Shown: positions 8,742 to 16,775 of the stretch, piece after piece | Position numbering within the stretch: the stretch's first letter is position 1 | Layout of the letters: each line of letters begins with the position of its first letter | Source: Vulgatibacter incomptus_A | GTDB taxonomy: Bacteria > Myxococcota > Myxococcia > Myxococcales > Vulgatibacteraceae | Direction of reading: 5' to 3' | Assembly: GCA_040391605.1 (NCBI GenBank) | Contig: JBEBXK010000014.1 | Coordinates: forward strand, 1 to 64,000 | Length of the DNA stretch: 64,000 bases | Program-made: the position numbers and the translations under genes | Notes under the pieces: model-generated | The model's database searches: none | What the model was told of the DNA's origin: nothing | The model's input: the letters and a program-made list of their open reading frames with translations, nothing else

Positions 8742-10502
8742 ATGGAACGCAGCTGGTACATGCGGCTCGGGTTGGTGTTGGCGGTAGTCTTCGGCGCCAT
8801 CTACTTTCTCGTCCCGTCCTTCGTCTACTTCTCCCTCCCGTCCGACGTCCGGAACGACAAGGAGGCCTTCGAGGCCGCCCTGCCGTCGTGGGCGCCGACC
8901 AAGCGCATCAACCTGGGGCTCGATCTCCAGGGTGGCGTGCACCTCGTCCTAGGCGTCGACCTCGAGAAGGCCGTCAAGGACAAGGTCGTGCGGCGTGGTG
9001 ACGAGCTGCGCACCTTCGCGGCGGATAAGAACCTCGCCTTCGAGTCGATCAAGCCCGATCGCGCCCGGGAGGAGATCACCGTCAGCTTCGCCTCCGTCGA
9101 GGACGCCGACGCCTTCGCCTCCGCCTCGAGGGACTACTTCGGGGACATGAGGCGGGCGGGGAGCGGCACCACCAACCGCTACGCCTTCGACTCCGAGTAC
9201 ATCAAGCGCTTCAAGGAAGGCGCCCTCGATCAGGCGCTGCGGACCATCCGCAACCGCATCGACAAATGGGGCGTCTCCGAGCCCACCATCGCCAAGCGCG
9301 GCTCCGACGGCATCCTCGTCCAGCTCCCCGGCTTCAAGGATCCGGAGAAGGCCAAGGAGCTCCTGGGCCGCACGGCGCAGCTCGAGTTCCGGATCGTCGC
9401 CGACTCCGAGGCGGCGAGCCTCGTCGACAGCCTGGGCGCGCTCCCCGAGGGGATCACCAAGGGCAGCGATGGCTATCAGGCCTACCTGCAGGCGAGCGAT
9501 CGCCTGGCGCTCGAGCGCTTCGTCGAGGGCAAGGCCCCCGAGGGCCTGAGCTTCGCCACCAGCAAGATCGAGGCGCGCGACGCTACCGGTATGGCCGGTC
9601 CCGCCACCTACCGGACCTACGTGCTCCGCTCCAAGACCGAGCTCACCGGCGACAAGCTCACCGACGCCAGGGTCTCGGTGGATCAGTCGGGGCTGGGAGG
9701 CGGTAAGCCCTACGTCTCCCTCTCCTTCGACCCCGAGGGCGCCCGCCTCTTCGAGCAGGTCACTGGCGCCAACATCGGCAAGCGCCTGGCCATCGTCCTC
9801 GACGGGAACGTCGACTCCGCTCCCGTGATCCAGGCCAAGATCGCCGGCGGCAACGCCCAGATCACCTTGGGTGGACAGCGCGGCTACAACCAGATGATCG
9901 AGGAGGCAAACGATCTCTCGCTGGTGCTCCGCTCCGGCGCGCTCCCCGCCCCTGTCTCCATCTTCGAAGAGCGCACCGTCGGCGCCTCCCTCGGGCCCGA
10001 GCTGATCCGGAACGGCGCCACCGCCTCGTTGGTGGGCCTCGCCCTCGTGCTCCTCTTCATGGCCGTCTACTACAAGGGCGCTGGCCTCATCGCCAACGTC
10101 GCGTTGGTGCTCAACGGCGCGTTGATCCTCGCCTGCCTCAGCATGGTCGGCGCCACCCTGACGCTGCCCGGTATCGCCGGCTTCATCCTCACCCTGGGGA
10201 TGGCGGTGGACGCCAACGTGCTCATCAACGAGCGCATCCGCGAAGAGCTCCGCAATGGGCGGAAGGCGAAGGCGGCCGTCCACGAAGGCTACGGCAAGGC
10301 CTTCATGACCATCTTCGATTCGAACCTCACCACGCTGATCGCCGGCTTCGTCCTCCTGCAGTACGGCACCGGTCCTATCCGCGGCTTCGCCGTCACGCTG
10401 ATCATCGGCCTCATCGCCTCGATGTTCACCGCGATCGTCGTCACCCGCCTCATCACCGACCGGCTCGTCCGCGGCCGCCCTGGAGAGACGATCTCGATCT
10501 GA
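8742..10502 (+). CDS. secD: Protein translocase subunit SecD
   Basis: Uses the proton-motive force to drive late protein export across the inner membrane, together with SecF. The 586-residue form starts at ATG 8742, preferred over in-frame TTG 8709 and ATG 8715 because GAGGTG lies just upstream and the protein then opens MERSWYMRLG. It has one N-terminal membrane segment, the NLGLDLQGGVHLVLGVD motif (about 60), a large periplasmic domain and five membrane segments at the C-terminus with MAVDANVLINERIREEL. secF follows after 59 bases. Confidence 0.94.
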   Translation: MERSWYMRLGLVLAVVFGAIYFLVPSFVYFSLPSDVRNDKEAFEAALPSWAPTKRINLGLDLQGGVHLVLGVDLEKAVKDKVVRRGDELRTFAADKNLAFESIKPDRAREEITVSFASVEDADAFASASRDYFGDMRRAGSGTTNRYAFDSEYIKRFKEGALDQALRTIRNRIDKWGVSEPTIAKRGSDGILVQLPGFKDPEKAKELLGRTAQLEFRIVADSEAASLVDSLGALPEGITKGSDGYQAYLQASDRLALERFVEGKAPEGLSFATSKIEARDATGMAGPATYRTYVLRSKTELTGDKLTDARVSVDQSGLGGGKPYVSLSFDPEGARLFEQVTGANIGKRLAIVLDGNVDSAPVIQAKIAGGNAQITLGGQRGYNQMIEEANDLSLVLRSGALPAPVSIFEERTVGASLGPELIRNGATASLVGLALVLLFMAVYYKGAGLIANVALVLNGALILACLSMVGATLTLPGIAGFILTLGMAVDANVLINERIREELRNGRKAKAAVHEGYGKAFMTIFDSNLTTLIAGFVLLQYGTGPIRGFAVTLIIGLIASMFTAIVVTRLITDRLVRGRPGETISI

Positions 10503-10561
10503 CGATCGAGCGTCCGCCTGGGGCCGCTGCATCGGCGAATCCCAGGCGGTGGAGAGATCCT

Positions 10562-11770
10562 ATGGAACTGATCAAACCGGGAACGACGATCGACTTCCTG
10601 GCCAAGCGCCGGATGCTGGTCACGATCTCGATCGTCATCATCGTCGGCGTCCTCGCCGCCATGCCCTTCCGCCTCAACTTCGGTGTCGACTTCGCAGGTG
10701 GAACGGAGATCGAGGTGAAGTTCTCCGAGGCCGTGGACGCCAAGGAGGTGCGCCAGAACATCGAAGCCGCCGGCTTCCACGACGCCAACGTCCAGCAGAT
10801 CGGCGACGTCTCGGAGAATAGCTTCCTGGTCCGGGTGTCGCGCGTCTCGATCTTCAGCGCGGAGGAGGCCGAGGCGCTGCAAAAGGCCCTCGAGACCAAG
10901 CTCGCCCCTTACGGCTCTCCCGTCGTGGCGCTGGACGAGCAGGTCGGTGATCGAATCGACGTGCAGACCGAGCAAGTCGTCCCCATCGCAGAGCTCCGCT
11001 CCTTCGCGGAAGCTGCCGGCATCCACCTCACCCATGGGGACGAGGCCATCCGCGACCTCAGCAGAGGCGGCCAGCCCGCCTATCAGATCCTCACCCAGGG
11101 GCTGGGCGACAAGGTCTCCACCACCCTCACCGCCGCCTTCGGCGAGGACAACGTCGACGTCCGCCGGGTCGAGTACGTGGGGCCCCAGGTCGGTCAGCAA
11201 CTCCGCAACCGCGGCGCCATGGCCGTCCTCCTCTCCATGGGGGCCATCCTCCTCTACATCGCCTTCCGCTTCGACGTACGCTTCGCGCCGGGCGCCATGC
11301 TCGCCCTCTTCCACGACGTCGCCATCGTCCTGGGTTATTGGGTCGTCTCCGGCCGAGAGTTCAACCTCACCTCGATCGCAGTGCTCCTCACCACCGTGGG
11401 TTATTCCACCAACGACACCATCGTCGTCTTCGACCGGGTCCGTGAGGTCCTTGCCCGCAAGAACGGCAAGACCCTGATGGAGAACATCAACATCGCCACC
11501 AACGAGGCCCTGAGCCGCACGGTGATCACCTCCCTCGTCACCGGCGTCTCCCTCATCGGCCTGATGATCTTCACCTCCGGCTCCCTCTTCGACTTCGCCG
11601 CCGCCATGCTCATCGGCATCATCGCCGGGACCTACTCCTCGGTCTTCATCACCAGTCCCGTCGCGCTCTGGGTGGACGCCCACCTCCAGCGCCGCGAGGC
11701 CGAGAAGAACGCCGCCAAGGGCGGCCACCCCGGCGCCCGAGGCAAGCGGGCCACCGCCGCCGCCGACTGA
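10562..11770 (+). CDS. secF: Protein translocase subunit SecF
   Basis: Partner of SecD in the export motor. The 402-residue protein opens with a membrane segment and the FGVDFAGGTEIEVKF motif, then a periplasmic domain that is longer than in E. coli (about residues 50-210), then five membrane segments including TVGYSTNDTIVVFDRVRE, the conserved SecF helix. GGAGAG upstream of the ATG supports the start. An intrinsic terminator (11801-11841) ends the operon. Confidence 0.94.
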   Translation: MELIKPGTTIDFLAKRRMLVTISIVIIVGVLAAMPFRLNFGVDFAGGTEIEVKFSEAVDAKEVRQNIEAAGFHDANVQQIGDVSENSFLVRVSRVSIFSAEEAEALQKALETKLAPYGSPVVALDEQVGDRIDVQTEQVVPIAELRSFAEAAGIHLTHGDEAIRDLSRGGQPAYQILTQGLGDKVSTTLTAAFGEDNVDVRRVEYVGPQVGQQLRNRGAMAVLLSMGAILLYIAFRFDVRFAPGAMLALFHDVAIVLGYWVVSGREFNLTSIAVLLTTVGYSTNDTIVVFDRVREVLARKNGKTLMENINIATNEALSRTVITSLVTGVSLIGLMIFTSGSLFDFAAAMLIGIIAGTYSSVFITSPVALWVDAHLQRREAEKNAAKGGHPGARGKRATAAAD

Positions 11771-11800
11771 GGAGCAACGCGGCCAGCCGCCCGAGCTTTC

Positions 11801-11841
11801 GAGGCCACGAGCGAGCATCCGTGCTCCTCGTGGCCTCTTTT
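11801..11841 (+). terminator. Intrinsic terminator after secF
   Basis: GAGGCCACGAG pairs perfectly with CTCGTGGCCTC and is followed by TTTTC. It marks the end of the yajC-secD-secF operon. Confidence 0.85.
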
Positions 11842-11901
11842 CATCTCCAGAGGCCACCGAGCCGCGCGATTGAGCACCGGCATGTGAGGTCTAAAGGGAA
11901 G

Positions 11902-11926
11902 CTGTTAGATTGCGTGAATCTAACAG
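11902..11926. repeat. Perfect AT-rich inverted repeat CTGTTAGATT-N5-AATCTAACAG
   Basis: Ten-base arms pair perfectly around GCGTG in an otherwise very GC-rich region, between the secF terminator and the stop of the convergent MFS gene. There is no T-run, so it is a poor terminator. It could be a protein-binding site or a recombination site. Confidence 0.5.
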
Positions 11927-12012
11927 GCACTCTGTATGGGGTGAGGCTCCGGCTGAGAGCTCCCTTCGACCGCTCTCAAAGCGGCCCCGATCGTGCGGAG
12001 CGAAGCCGCGAC

Positions 12013-13257
12013 TCAGTCCGGCGCGACGGCTGTCGGCAGGGCTCTTCGCCGGGTCACGAGGCCACCGATCACCGCGCCGACCAGCAGCACCAGCGCGGCG
12101 ATTAGGAACGCGGCGCCTGGATGAGGCAGGGGGGCGTCCGGGCCCACGGACGACGCGTAGACGGCGCCGAAGAAGAGAGGGGAGAGGATGCCGGCGAGGC
12201 TGCCCACGCTGGTGTTGGCGCCCTGGAGCTGGCCCTGCTCCGACTCGGAGACGTGCCCCGTCATCATCGCCTGCAGCGTCGGCATGGCCAGGCCCCAGAG
12301 CGCGTTTGGAAACATCGCCAGGATCAGGGAGACGCCGTCGGGGGCGAGGCCCATCCACAGGATCCCGAAGGCTCCCATGGTCAGGCCGAAGACCATGGTC
12401 CAGCGATCGCCCATTCGCCTCGACACCGGCCCGACCAGGAGGGCTTGCACCAGCATGTCGAGCACACCGACCATCGCCAGGAGGACGCCGACCTGCCAGG
12501 CGCTCCAGCCGTAGCGGTGTCCCGCGTAGAGCACGAAGACCGCGGAGAAGACGTGGTGGGCGAAGTACATGAGGAAGTTCACCACGGCCAGGCCCGCCAG
12601 CTCGGCGTGGGTCCGCAGGAGACGCAGCGCGCCGAGCGGGTTGGCGCGGCCCCACGAGAACGCCATCCGTCGCTCGGGAGCCAGCGACTCGGGGAGGACG
12701 AAGGCGCCGTATGCGAACGAGACCGTGCTCAGCGCCGCGGCCGCCCAGAACGGCGCCCGCGGCGACCACTCCCCGAGCATCCCGCCCAGCAGGGGCCCCG
12801 CGACGAAGCCGGCGCTGAAGGCGGCGCCGATCAATCCGTAGCCTCGCGTGCGGTGCTCGGGCGTGGTGATATCCGCCATGTAGGCGTAGATGGCGCTGAA
12901 GCTCGCCGAGGTGACGCCGGCGGCGATCCGGCCTACCGCGAGCCACCCCAGATTGGGCGCGAGGGCCATGAGCACGTAGTCGGCGCCGAGCCCGATGGTG
13001 GAGAGCAGGATCACCGGGCGGCGGCCGAAGCGATCCGAGAGAGAGCCGATGATGGGCGAGGCCACGAACTGCATCCCCGCCCAGAGCGCGATGAACACGC
13101 CGTTGATCACGCCGGCGCGGGCGTTGGAGCCGGCGAACTCCTCGATCAGGGTGGGGAGCACCGGGACCACGATTCCCATGGCCACGACGTCGAGCATCGC
13201 GGTCACGAGGATGAAGGCGATCGCGGCTTTGCCGGCGCGGAAGGACGAATTCGGCAT
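12013..13257 (-). CDS. MFS exporter of the TCR/Tet drug-resistance type
   Basis: Proton-coupled efflux carrier with twelve predicted membrane segments in 414 residues. The motif-A loop (GSLSDRFGRRPVILLS) after TM2, the antiporter motif C in TM5 (AGFVAGPLLGG) and the overall resemblance to TetA-type proteins place it in the tetracycline-resistance subfamily, but the drug cannot be predicted. Starting at ATG 13257 gives MPNSSFRAGK; an upstream in-frame start would add eleven basic residues and is less likely. It is transcribed alone on the minus strand, with the GFA-like gene 48 bases upstream in the same direction. Confidence 0.82.
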   Translation of the reverse strand: MPNSSFRAGKAAIAFILVTAMLDVVAMGIVVPVLPTLIEEFAGSNARAGVINGVFIALWAGMQFVASPIIGSLSDRFGRRPVILLSTIGLGADYVLMALAPNLGWLAVGRIAAGVTSASFSAIYAYMADITTPEHRTRGYGLIGAAFSAGFVAGPLLGGMLGEWSPRAPFWAAAALSTVSFAYGAFVLPESLAPERRMAFSWGRANPLGALRLLRTHAELAGLAVVNFLMYFAHHVFSAVFVLYAGHRYGWSAWQVGVLLAMVGVLDMLVQALLVGPVSRRMGDRWTMVFGLTMGAFGILWMGLAPDGVSLILAMFPNALWGLAMPTLQAMMTGHVSESEQGQLQGANTSVGSLAGILSPLFFGAVYASSVGPDAPLPHPGAAFLIAALVLLVGAVIGGLVTRRRALPTAVAPD

Positions 13258-13305
13258 GATGGGGGGGCGAGACCTACGTCGGGGGCGCAACGGGAGCGTC
13301 GAGCG

Positions 13306-13662
13306 TCAGCCGCTCTTTCCGTCGTGGTGGACGACCTCCAGGCTGGCCATGTCGACGCCGTCGAGGCAGCGCACGTTCACCGCGTACATCGGCCCGTTCG
13401 GGCCAACGCCTCTGCCGAAGGAGCGGACGCCGCACCCGGTGCAGAAGAGGTGGGCGATCCGCTTGGTGTTGAATCGGTAGTCCTTGAGCGAGTCCTCGCC
13501 CGAGAGGAGCTTGAACTGATCCTCCGCCACGAAGGTCAGCAGGCTGCCGGTGCGCGAGCAGATCGAGCAGTTGCAGTCGATCACCTGCGCCAGCGCCGTG
13601 GTGACCTCGTAGCTCACCGCCCCGCAATGGCATGATCCCCGATATGTTTTCACTTCACTCAT
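13306..13662 (-). CDS. GFA/CENP-V-fold zinc protein
   Basis: The 118-residue protein has the GFA family cysteine pattern: CHCGAVSYE near residue 11, CNCSICSRTG near 30 and FCTGCGVRSFG near 73, which bind zinc. The family is named after glutathione-dependent formaldehyde-activating enzyme, but most members have unknown substrates, so no reaction is assigned. It lies between the MFS exporter and a DoxX-like gene, all minus strand, which suggests a loose accessory cluster. Confidence 0.8.
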   Translation of the reverse strand: MSEVKTYRGSCHCGAVSYEVTTALAQVIDCNCSICSRTGSLLTFVAEDQFKLLSGEDSLKDYRFNTKRIAHLFCTGCGVRSFGRGVGPNGPMYAVNVRCLDGVDMASLEVVHHDGKSG

Positions 13663-13748
13663 GGACTGCCTTTGTCACGGGCCTACGCCTCGCCGGCTCC
13701 GGAGAGGGCGCGCATTCTACTACCCAACGGGGCTTGGCGCAGCCTCGA

Positions 13749-14186
13749 TCAGCCGTCGTTCGAGCGGAGCGGGATCAGCCTCCGCAGGCGCTCGTCCCGA
13801 AGCCAGAGGCCACCCCAGATGAGGATCGCCACGTAGATCGGGAAGAGGACGTGGCTGAAGAGGGGGTTGTCCAACCGCACGTGGGTCGCGATCGCGCCGC
13901 CGAGGTAGCCGGTCCAGAGGACGGCGCCGAAGACCGCCGTTCGAGGGATCAGGTAGATGACGAGGCAGATCGCGCCGAGCAGGCCGATGGGGAAGAGGTG
14001 GTGGGCTTGGAAGCCCAGCTCCACCGTCCCCTCGACCGCCTCGGTCGCCTTGACGAGCTTGATGACGGAATCGAAGGTCAGGAAGAGGACCGCGAGGCCC
14101 TGCATCACCCGGCCCGTCCAGAGGGCAGCGGAGGAGGGTCGCGAGGCGGAGCGGCTCGTCGTGGAGTCGGAGTAGCCAGGGTTCAT
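13749..14186 (-). CDS. DoxX-like integral membrane protein
   Basis: A 145-residue protein with four predicted membrane helices: LWTGRVMQGLAVLFLTFDSVIKL, then GLLGAICLVIYLIPRT, AVLWTGYLGGAIATHV and FPIYVAILIWGGLWL (some split here). The layout and the GYLGGAIATH motif match the DoxX-like family, whose function is not settled. ATG 14186 is preferred over 14198 because GAGGAA lies at the right distance upstream of it. It sits 49 bases before the VOC gene stop, same strand. Confidence 0.65.
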   Translation of the reverse strand: MNPGYSDSTTSRSASRPSSAALWTGRVMQGLAVLFLTFDSVIKLVKATEAVEGTVELGFQAHHLFPIGLLGAICLVIYLIPRTAVFGAVLWTGYLGGAIATHVRLDNPLFSHVLFPIYVAILIWGGLWLRDERLRRLIPLRSNDG

Positions 14187-14235
14187 GGACTTCCTCATAG
14201 GGATTGAGTAGCCGTTGGCGAGGCAGCGCTGTGGG

Positions 14236-14658
14236 TCATTCTGCTTCCGGGGGCGACCAGTTGAGGATCCAAGAGATGCCGAAGGGATCGGTGATCACGC
14301 CCATGCGGCCGCCGTAGAAGGTAGCGTGGAGGTCGCGCTCCACCTCCCCGCCCTTCGAGAGGGCGGCGAAGACGCGGGCCTGCTCATCGCGGTCTTCGAA
14401 GCCGAGGGCGAGGGAGACCGGCCCCCCGGGGGGAGGTGGCTGCTCGGTCGGCATCCCGTCGCTAGCCATGAACTCGAACCCCCCTCCCTCGAAGACCGAG
14501 TGGATGATCCAATCGGCGTGGGCAGGATCGACTTCCGGCATCACGTCAGCCATCCGGATCTTCGCCTTCACCCGGCCACGGAAGGTCTCCGCCCAGAACA
14601 GGAGCGCCTCTTCGCAGCGGCCGCTGAGGTGTACGTAGGGAAAGAGGCTGGTCTTCAT
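14236..14658 (-). CDS. VOC-family protein, PhnB/3-demethylubiquinone-methyltransferase-like
   Basis: A 140-residue glyoxalase-fold protein with features of the PhnB-like group: YVHLSGRCEEALLFW near the N-terminus, EFMASDG in the middle and YGGRMGVITDPFGISWILN at the C-terminus. Such proteins are metal-binding or degenerate VOC folds with no known common reaction. The start is fixed by GGAGACGACG immediately before ATG. An upstream in-frame ATG at 14724 is rejected as it lacks a ribosome site and adds a non-conserved leader. Confidence 0.75.
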   Translation of the reverse strand: MKTSLFPYVHLSGRCEEALLFWAETFRGRVKAKIRMADVMPEVDPAHADWIIHSVFEGGGFEFMASDGMPTEQPPPPGGPVSLALGFEDRDEQARVFAALSKGGEVERDLHATFYGGRMGVITDPFGISWILNWSPPEAE

Positions 14659-14841
14659 CGTCGTCTCCTCGGCCCATGAGGCCCTGGTTCGGAGAGTCTG
14701 ACGCCTCGGGCTCCCACAATTCATCGGTCCGGGGAATGTCGTGAGTCGTACGGCGGAGAGCGGCCAACGCTTCAGCCCTTCGAGAGCGCGATTCGCTCGA
14801 ACTCCATGGTCACGCGGTCTCGTCGACGCCCTCGGCGACGC

Positions 14842-16557
14842 TCATGGCGAGGAGGCGGGGGCAGGGCGGCCGCCGCCCCCGAAGTTGCGTAGGGCCTCGA
14901 AGAGGGCGGAGAGGACGACGACGATCCCGCAGCCGATGACGTTGAACCAGAGGAAGCCCAGGTCGGAGAGGAAGTAGAGGCCGGCGACGACGGTCTGGGC
15001 GACGAGGGCGCCGAGGAGGACGGGGGTGGCGGTGATCCGCTTGAGGAAGAAGCCCACGACGAAGAGGCCGAGGACGGTGCCGTAGAAGATCGAGCCCAGG
15101 ATGTTGACCGCCTCGATGAGGTTGTCGACGAGGGAGGCGAAGGAGGCGAAGCCTATGGCGACCAGGCCCCAGAGGACGGTGAAGCCCTTGGAGACGAGGA
15201 GATCGCGCCTGGGGTTGGGGGCGGCGCCGCTGGCGAAGGCGCGCTTGTAGAGATCGATGGTGCTGGTGGAGCCCAAAGCGGTGAGCTCGCTGGCGGTGGA
15301 GCTCATGGCGGCGCAGAGGATCACGGCGATGAGCAGGCCGACCAGGCCCGAGGGCAGATAGCGCAGCACGAAGCTGAGGAAGACGTAGTCGGCGTCCTTG
15401 GTCTCGGTGCCGGGGAGGGCCGTGGCGATGACGCTCTTGGCCTCGGTGCGGATGGCCTTTGTGTGGGCGGCGGCGGCGCGCAGCTCGTCTCGGGCCAGGG
15501 CGAGAGAGGCGTCGTCGGAGCCTGCGTCGATCCACTTCTCCGCTGCCTGGCGCTGGGCGGCGAAGGCGGCGTCGTAGCGGGCCTCGAGGGCCTGGAGGGC
15601 GGGGGCGTGCTCGGTGGCGTGGGCGCGTTGGAGCGCCGCCTGGTTGAAGAAGAGCGGGGGCTGGGTGAAGAGGTAGAAGACGAAGACGAGGATGCCGATG
15701 AAGAGGATGAAGGCCTGCATCGGCACCTTGAACATGCCGTTGAAGAGCAGGCCCAGGCGGCTCTCGGCCACGGAGCGCCCCGAGAGGTAGCGCTGCACCT
15801 GGGATTGATCGGTGCCGAAGTAGGAGAGGGCGAGGAAGAAGCCGCCGGTGATCCCGGACCAGAAGTTGTAGCGGCTGTTGAAGTCGAGGTCGAAGCTGAC
15901 CACGTTCATGCGGTCGAGGACGCCGGCGAGGCCGACGGCGGCGGGGATCGACACCTGATCGGGCAGCCGCCAGACGATGACGGCGGCGGCCACGACCATG
16001 CCCCCCATCATCACCACCATCTGCTGCTTCTGAGTCTGGCTCACGGCGCGGACGCCGCCGGAGACGGTGTAGCCGATGACGATCAGGCCGATGATCACGA
16101 TCATCCAATCCAGCCGCCAGCCCATGATGGAGCTGAGGATGATGGATGGTGCGTAGATGGTGATGCCGGCGGCGAGGCCGCGCTGGATCAGGAAGAGGAC
16201 GGCGCCGAGGTAGCGCACGCGATGATCGAAGCGATGCTCCAGGTATTCGTAGGCGGTGTAGACCTTGAGCCGATGGTAGATCGGCACGAAGACCGCGCTG
16301 ATCACGATCATCGCCAGGGGCAGCCCGAAGTAGAACTGCACGAAGCGCATGCCGTCGTCGAAGGCCTGCCCCGGGGTGGAGAGGAAGGTGATGGCGCTGG
16401 CCTGGGTGGCCATGATGCTCAGGCCGATGGTGGGCCATCGGAGCGAGCCGTCGCGGAGGTAGCCCTCCATATTCGCGACGCCGCGGGACCTCCACGCACC
16501 GTAGATGCCAATGAAGCCAATCGTGGAGGCGAGGACGATCCAGTCGAGCGCCGTCAC
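14842..16557 (-). CDS. Sodium:solute symporter (SSF family)
   Basis: A 571-residue carrier with about thirteen membrane segments. Typical SSF sequence is seen: an N-terminal segment followed by YLRDGSLRWPTIGLSIMATQ, the GYTVSGGVRAV loop and SGITGGFFLALSYFGTDQSQVQRYLSGRS. The region around residues 300-370 is an extra Ala/Arg/Glu-rich loop. The GTG start at 16557 overlaps the TGA of the preceding 73-residue gene (GTGA) and has GAGG seven bases upstream; GTG 16566 is an alternative. It is the last gene of the bacillithiol operon, so the substrate could be a sugar or thiol-related solute, which is inference only. Confidence 0.85.
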   Translation of the reverse strand: MTALDWIVLASTIGFIGIYGAWRSRGVANMEGYLRDGSLRWPTIGLSIMATQASAITFLSTPGQAFDDGMRFVQFYFGLPLAMIVISAVFVPIYHRLKVYTAYEYLEHRFDHRVRYLGAVLFLIQRGLAAGITIYAPSIILSSIMGWRLDWMIVIIGLIVIGYTVSGGVRAVSQTQKQQMVVMMGGMVVAAAVIVWRLPDQVSIPAAVGLAGVLDRMNVVSFDLDFNSRYNFWSGITGGFFLALSYFGTDQSQVQRYLSGRSVAESRLGLLFNGMFKVPMQAFILFIGILVFVFYLFTQPPLFFNQAALQRAHATEHAPALQALEARYDAAFAAQRQAAEKWIDAGSDDASLALARDELRAAAAHTKAIRTEAKSVIATALPGTETKDADYVFLSFVLRYLPSGLVGLLIAVILCAAMSSTASELTALGSTSTIDLYKRAFASGAAPNPRRDLLVSKGFTVLWGLVAIGFASFASLVDNLIEAVNILGSIFYGTVLGLFVVGFFLKRITATPVLLGALVAQTVVAGLYFLSDLGFLWFNVIGCGIVVVLSALFEALRNFGGGGRPAPASSP

Positions 16558-16775
16558 GAGACCCACCTCGTGACGGCGTAGAAGAGGATCACCAGCGCCG
16601 CCAACTCGCCGAGGACCACGAGGTAGACGTTGCGCCAGCTCCCGAGGAAGGGAGGGGGATCGTCGATGGAGGTGGCGTCGGGAGGCAGGGCGGGCGCGAG
16701 GGCGTCGGCTTCCATGGGGGCGCCGTCTTCATTCGGAGGGATCCCGAGGGCGGGGGCGCGATCGTTCTCGTTCAA
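16554..16775 (-). CDS. Small single-pass membrane protein (73 aa) between PIG-L and SSF genes
   Basis: Opens at TTG overlapping the stop of the PIG-L gene (TTGA) and ends by overlapping the symporter start (GTGA). The first ~45 residues are acidic and proline-rich (NEDGAPMEADALAP), followed by one membrane helix near the C-terminus (NVYLVVLGELAALVILFYAVT). Overlap on both sides argues for translational coupling and a real gene. It may be a small accessory subunit of the symporter. I recognise no family. Confidence 0.6.
   Translation of the reverse strand: MNENDRAPALGIPPNEDGAPMEADALAPALPPDATSIDDPPPFLGSWRNVYLVVLGELAALVILFYAVTRWVS

Noticed and set aside
14474..14500. tRNA-like string near the VOC gene
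   Set aside because: No acceptor stem or anticodon arm can be formed; it is coding sequence.
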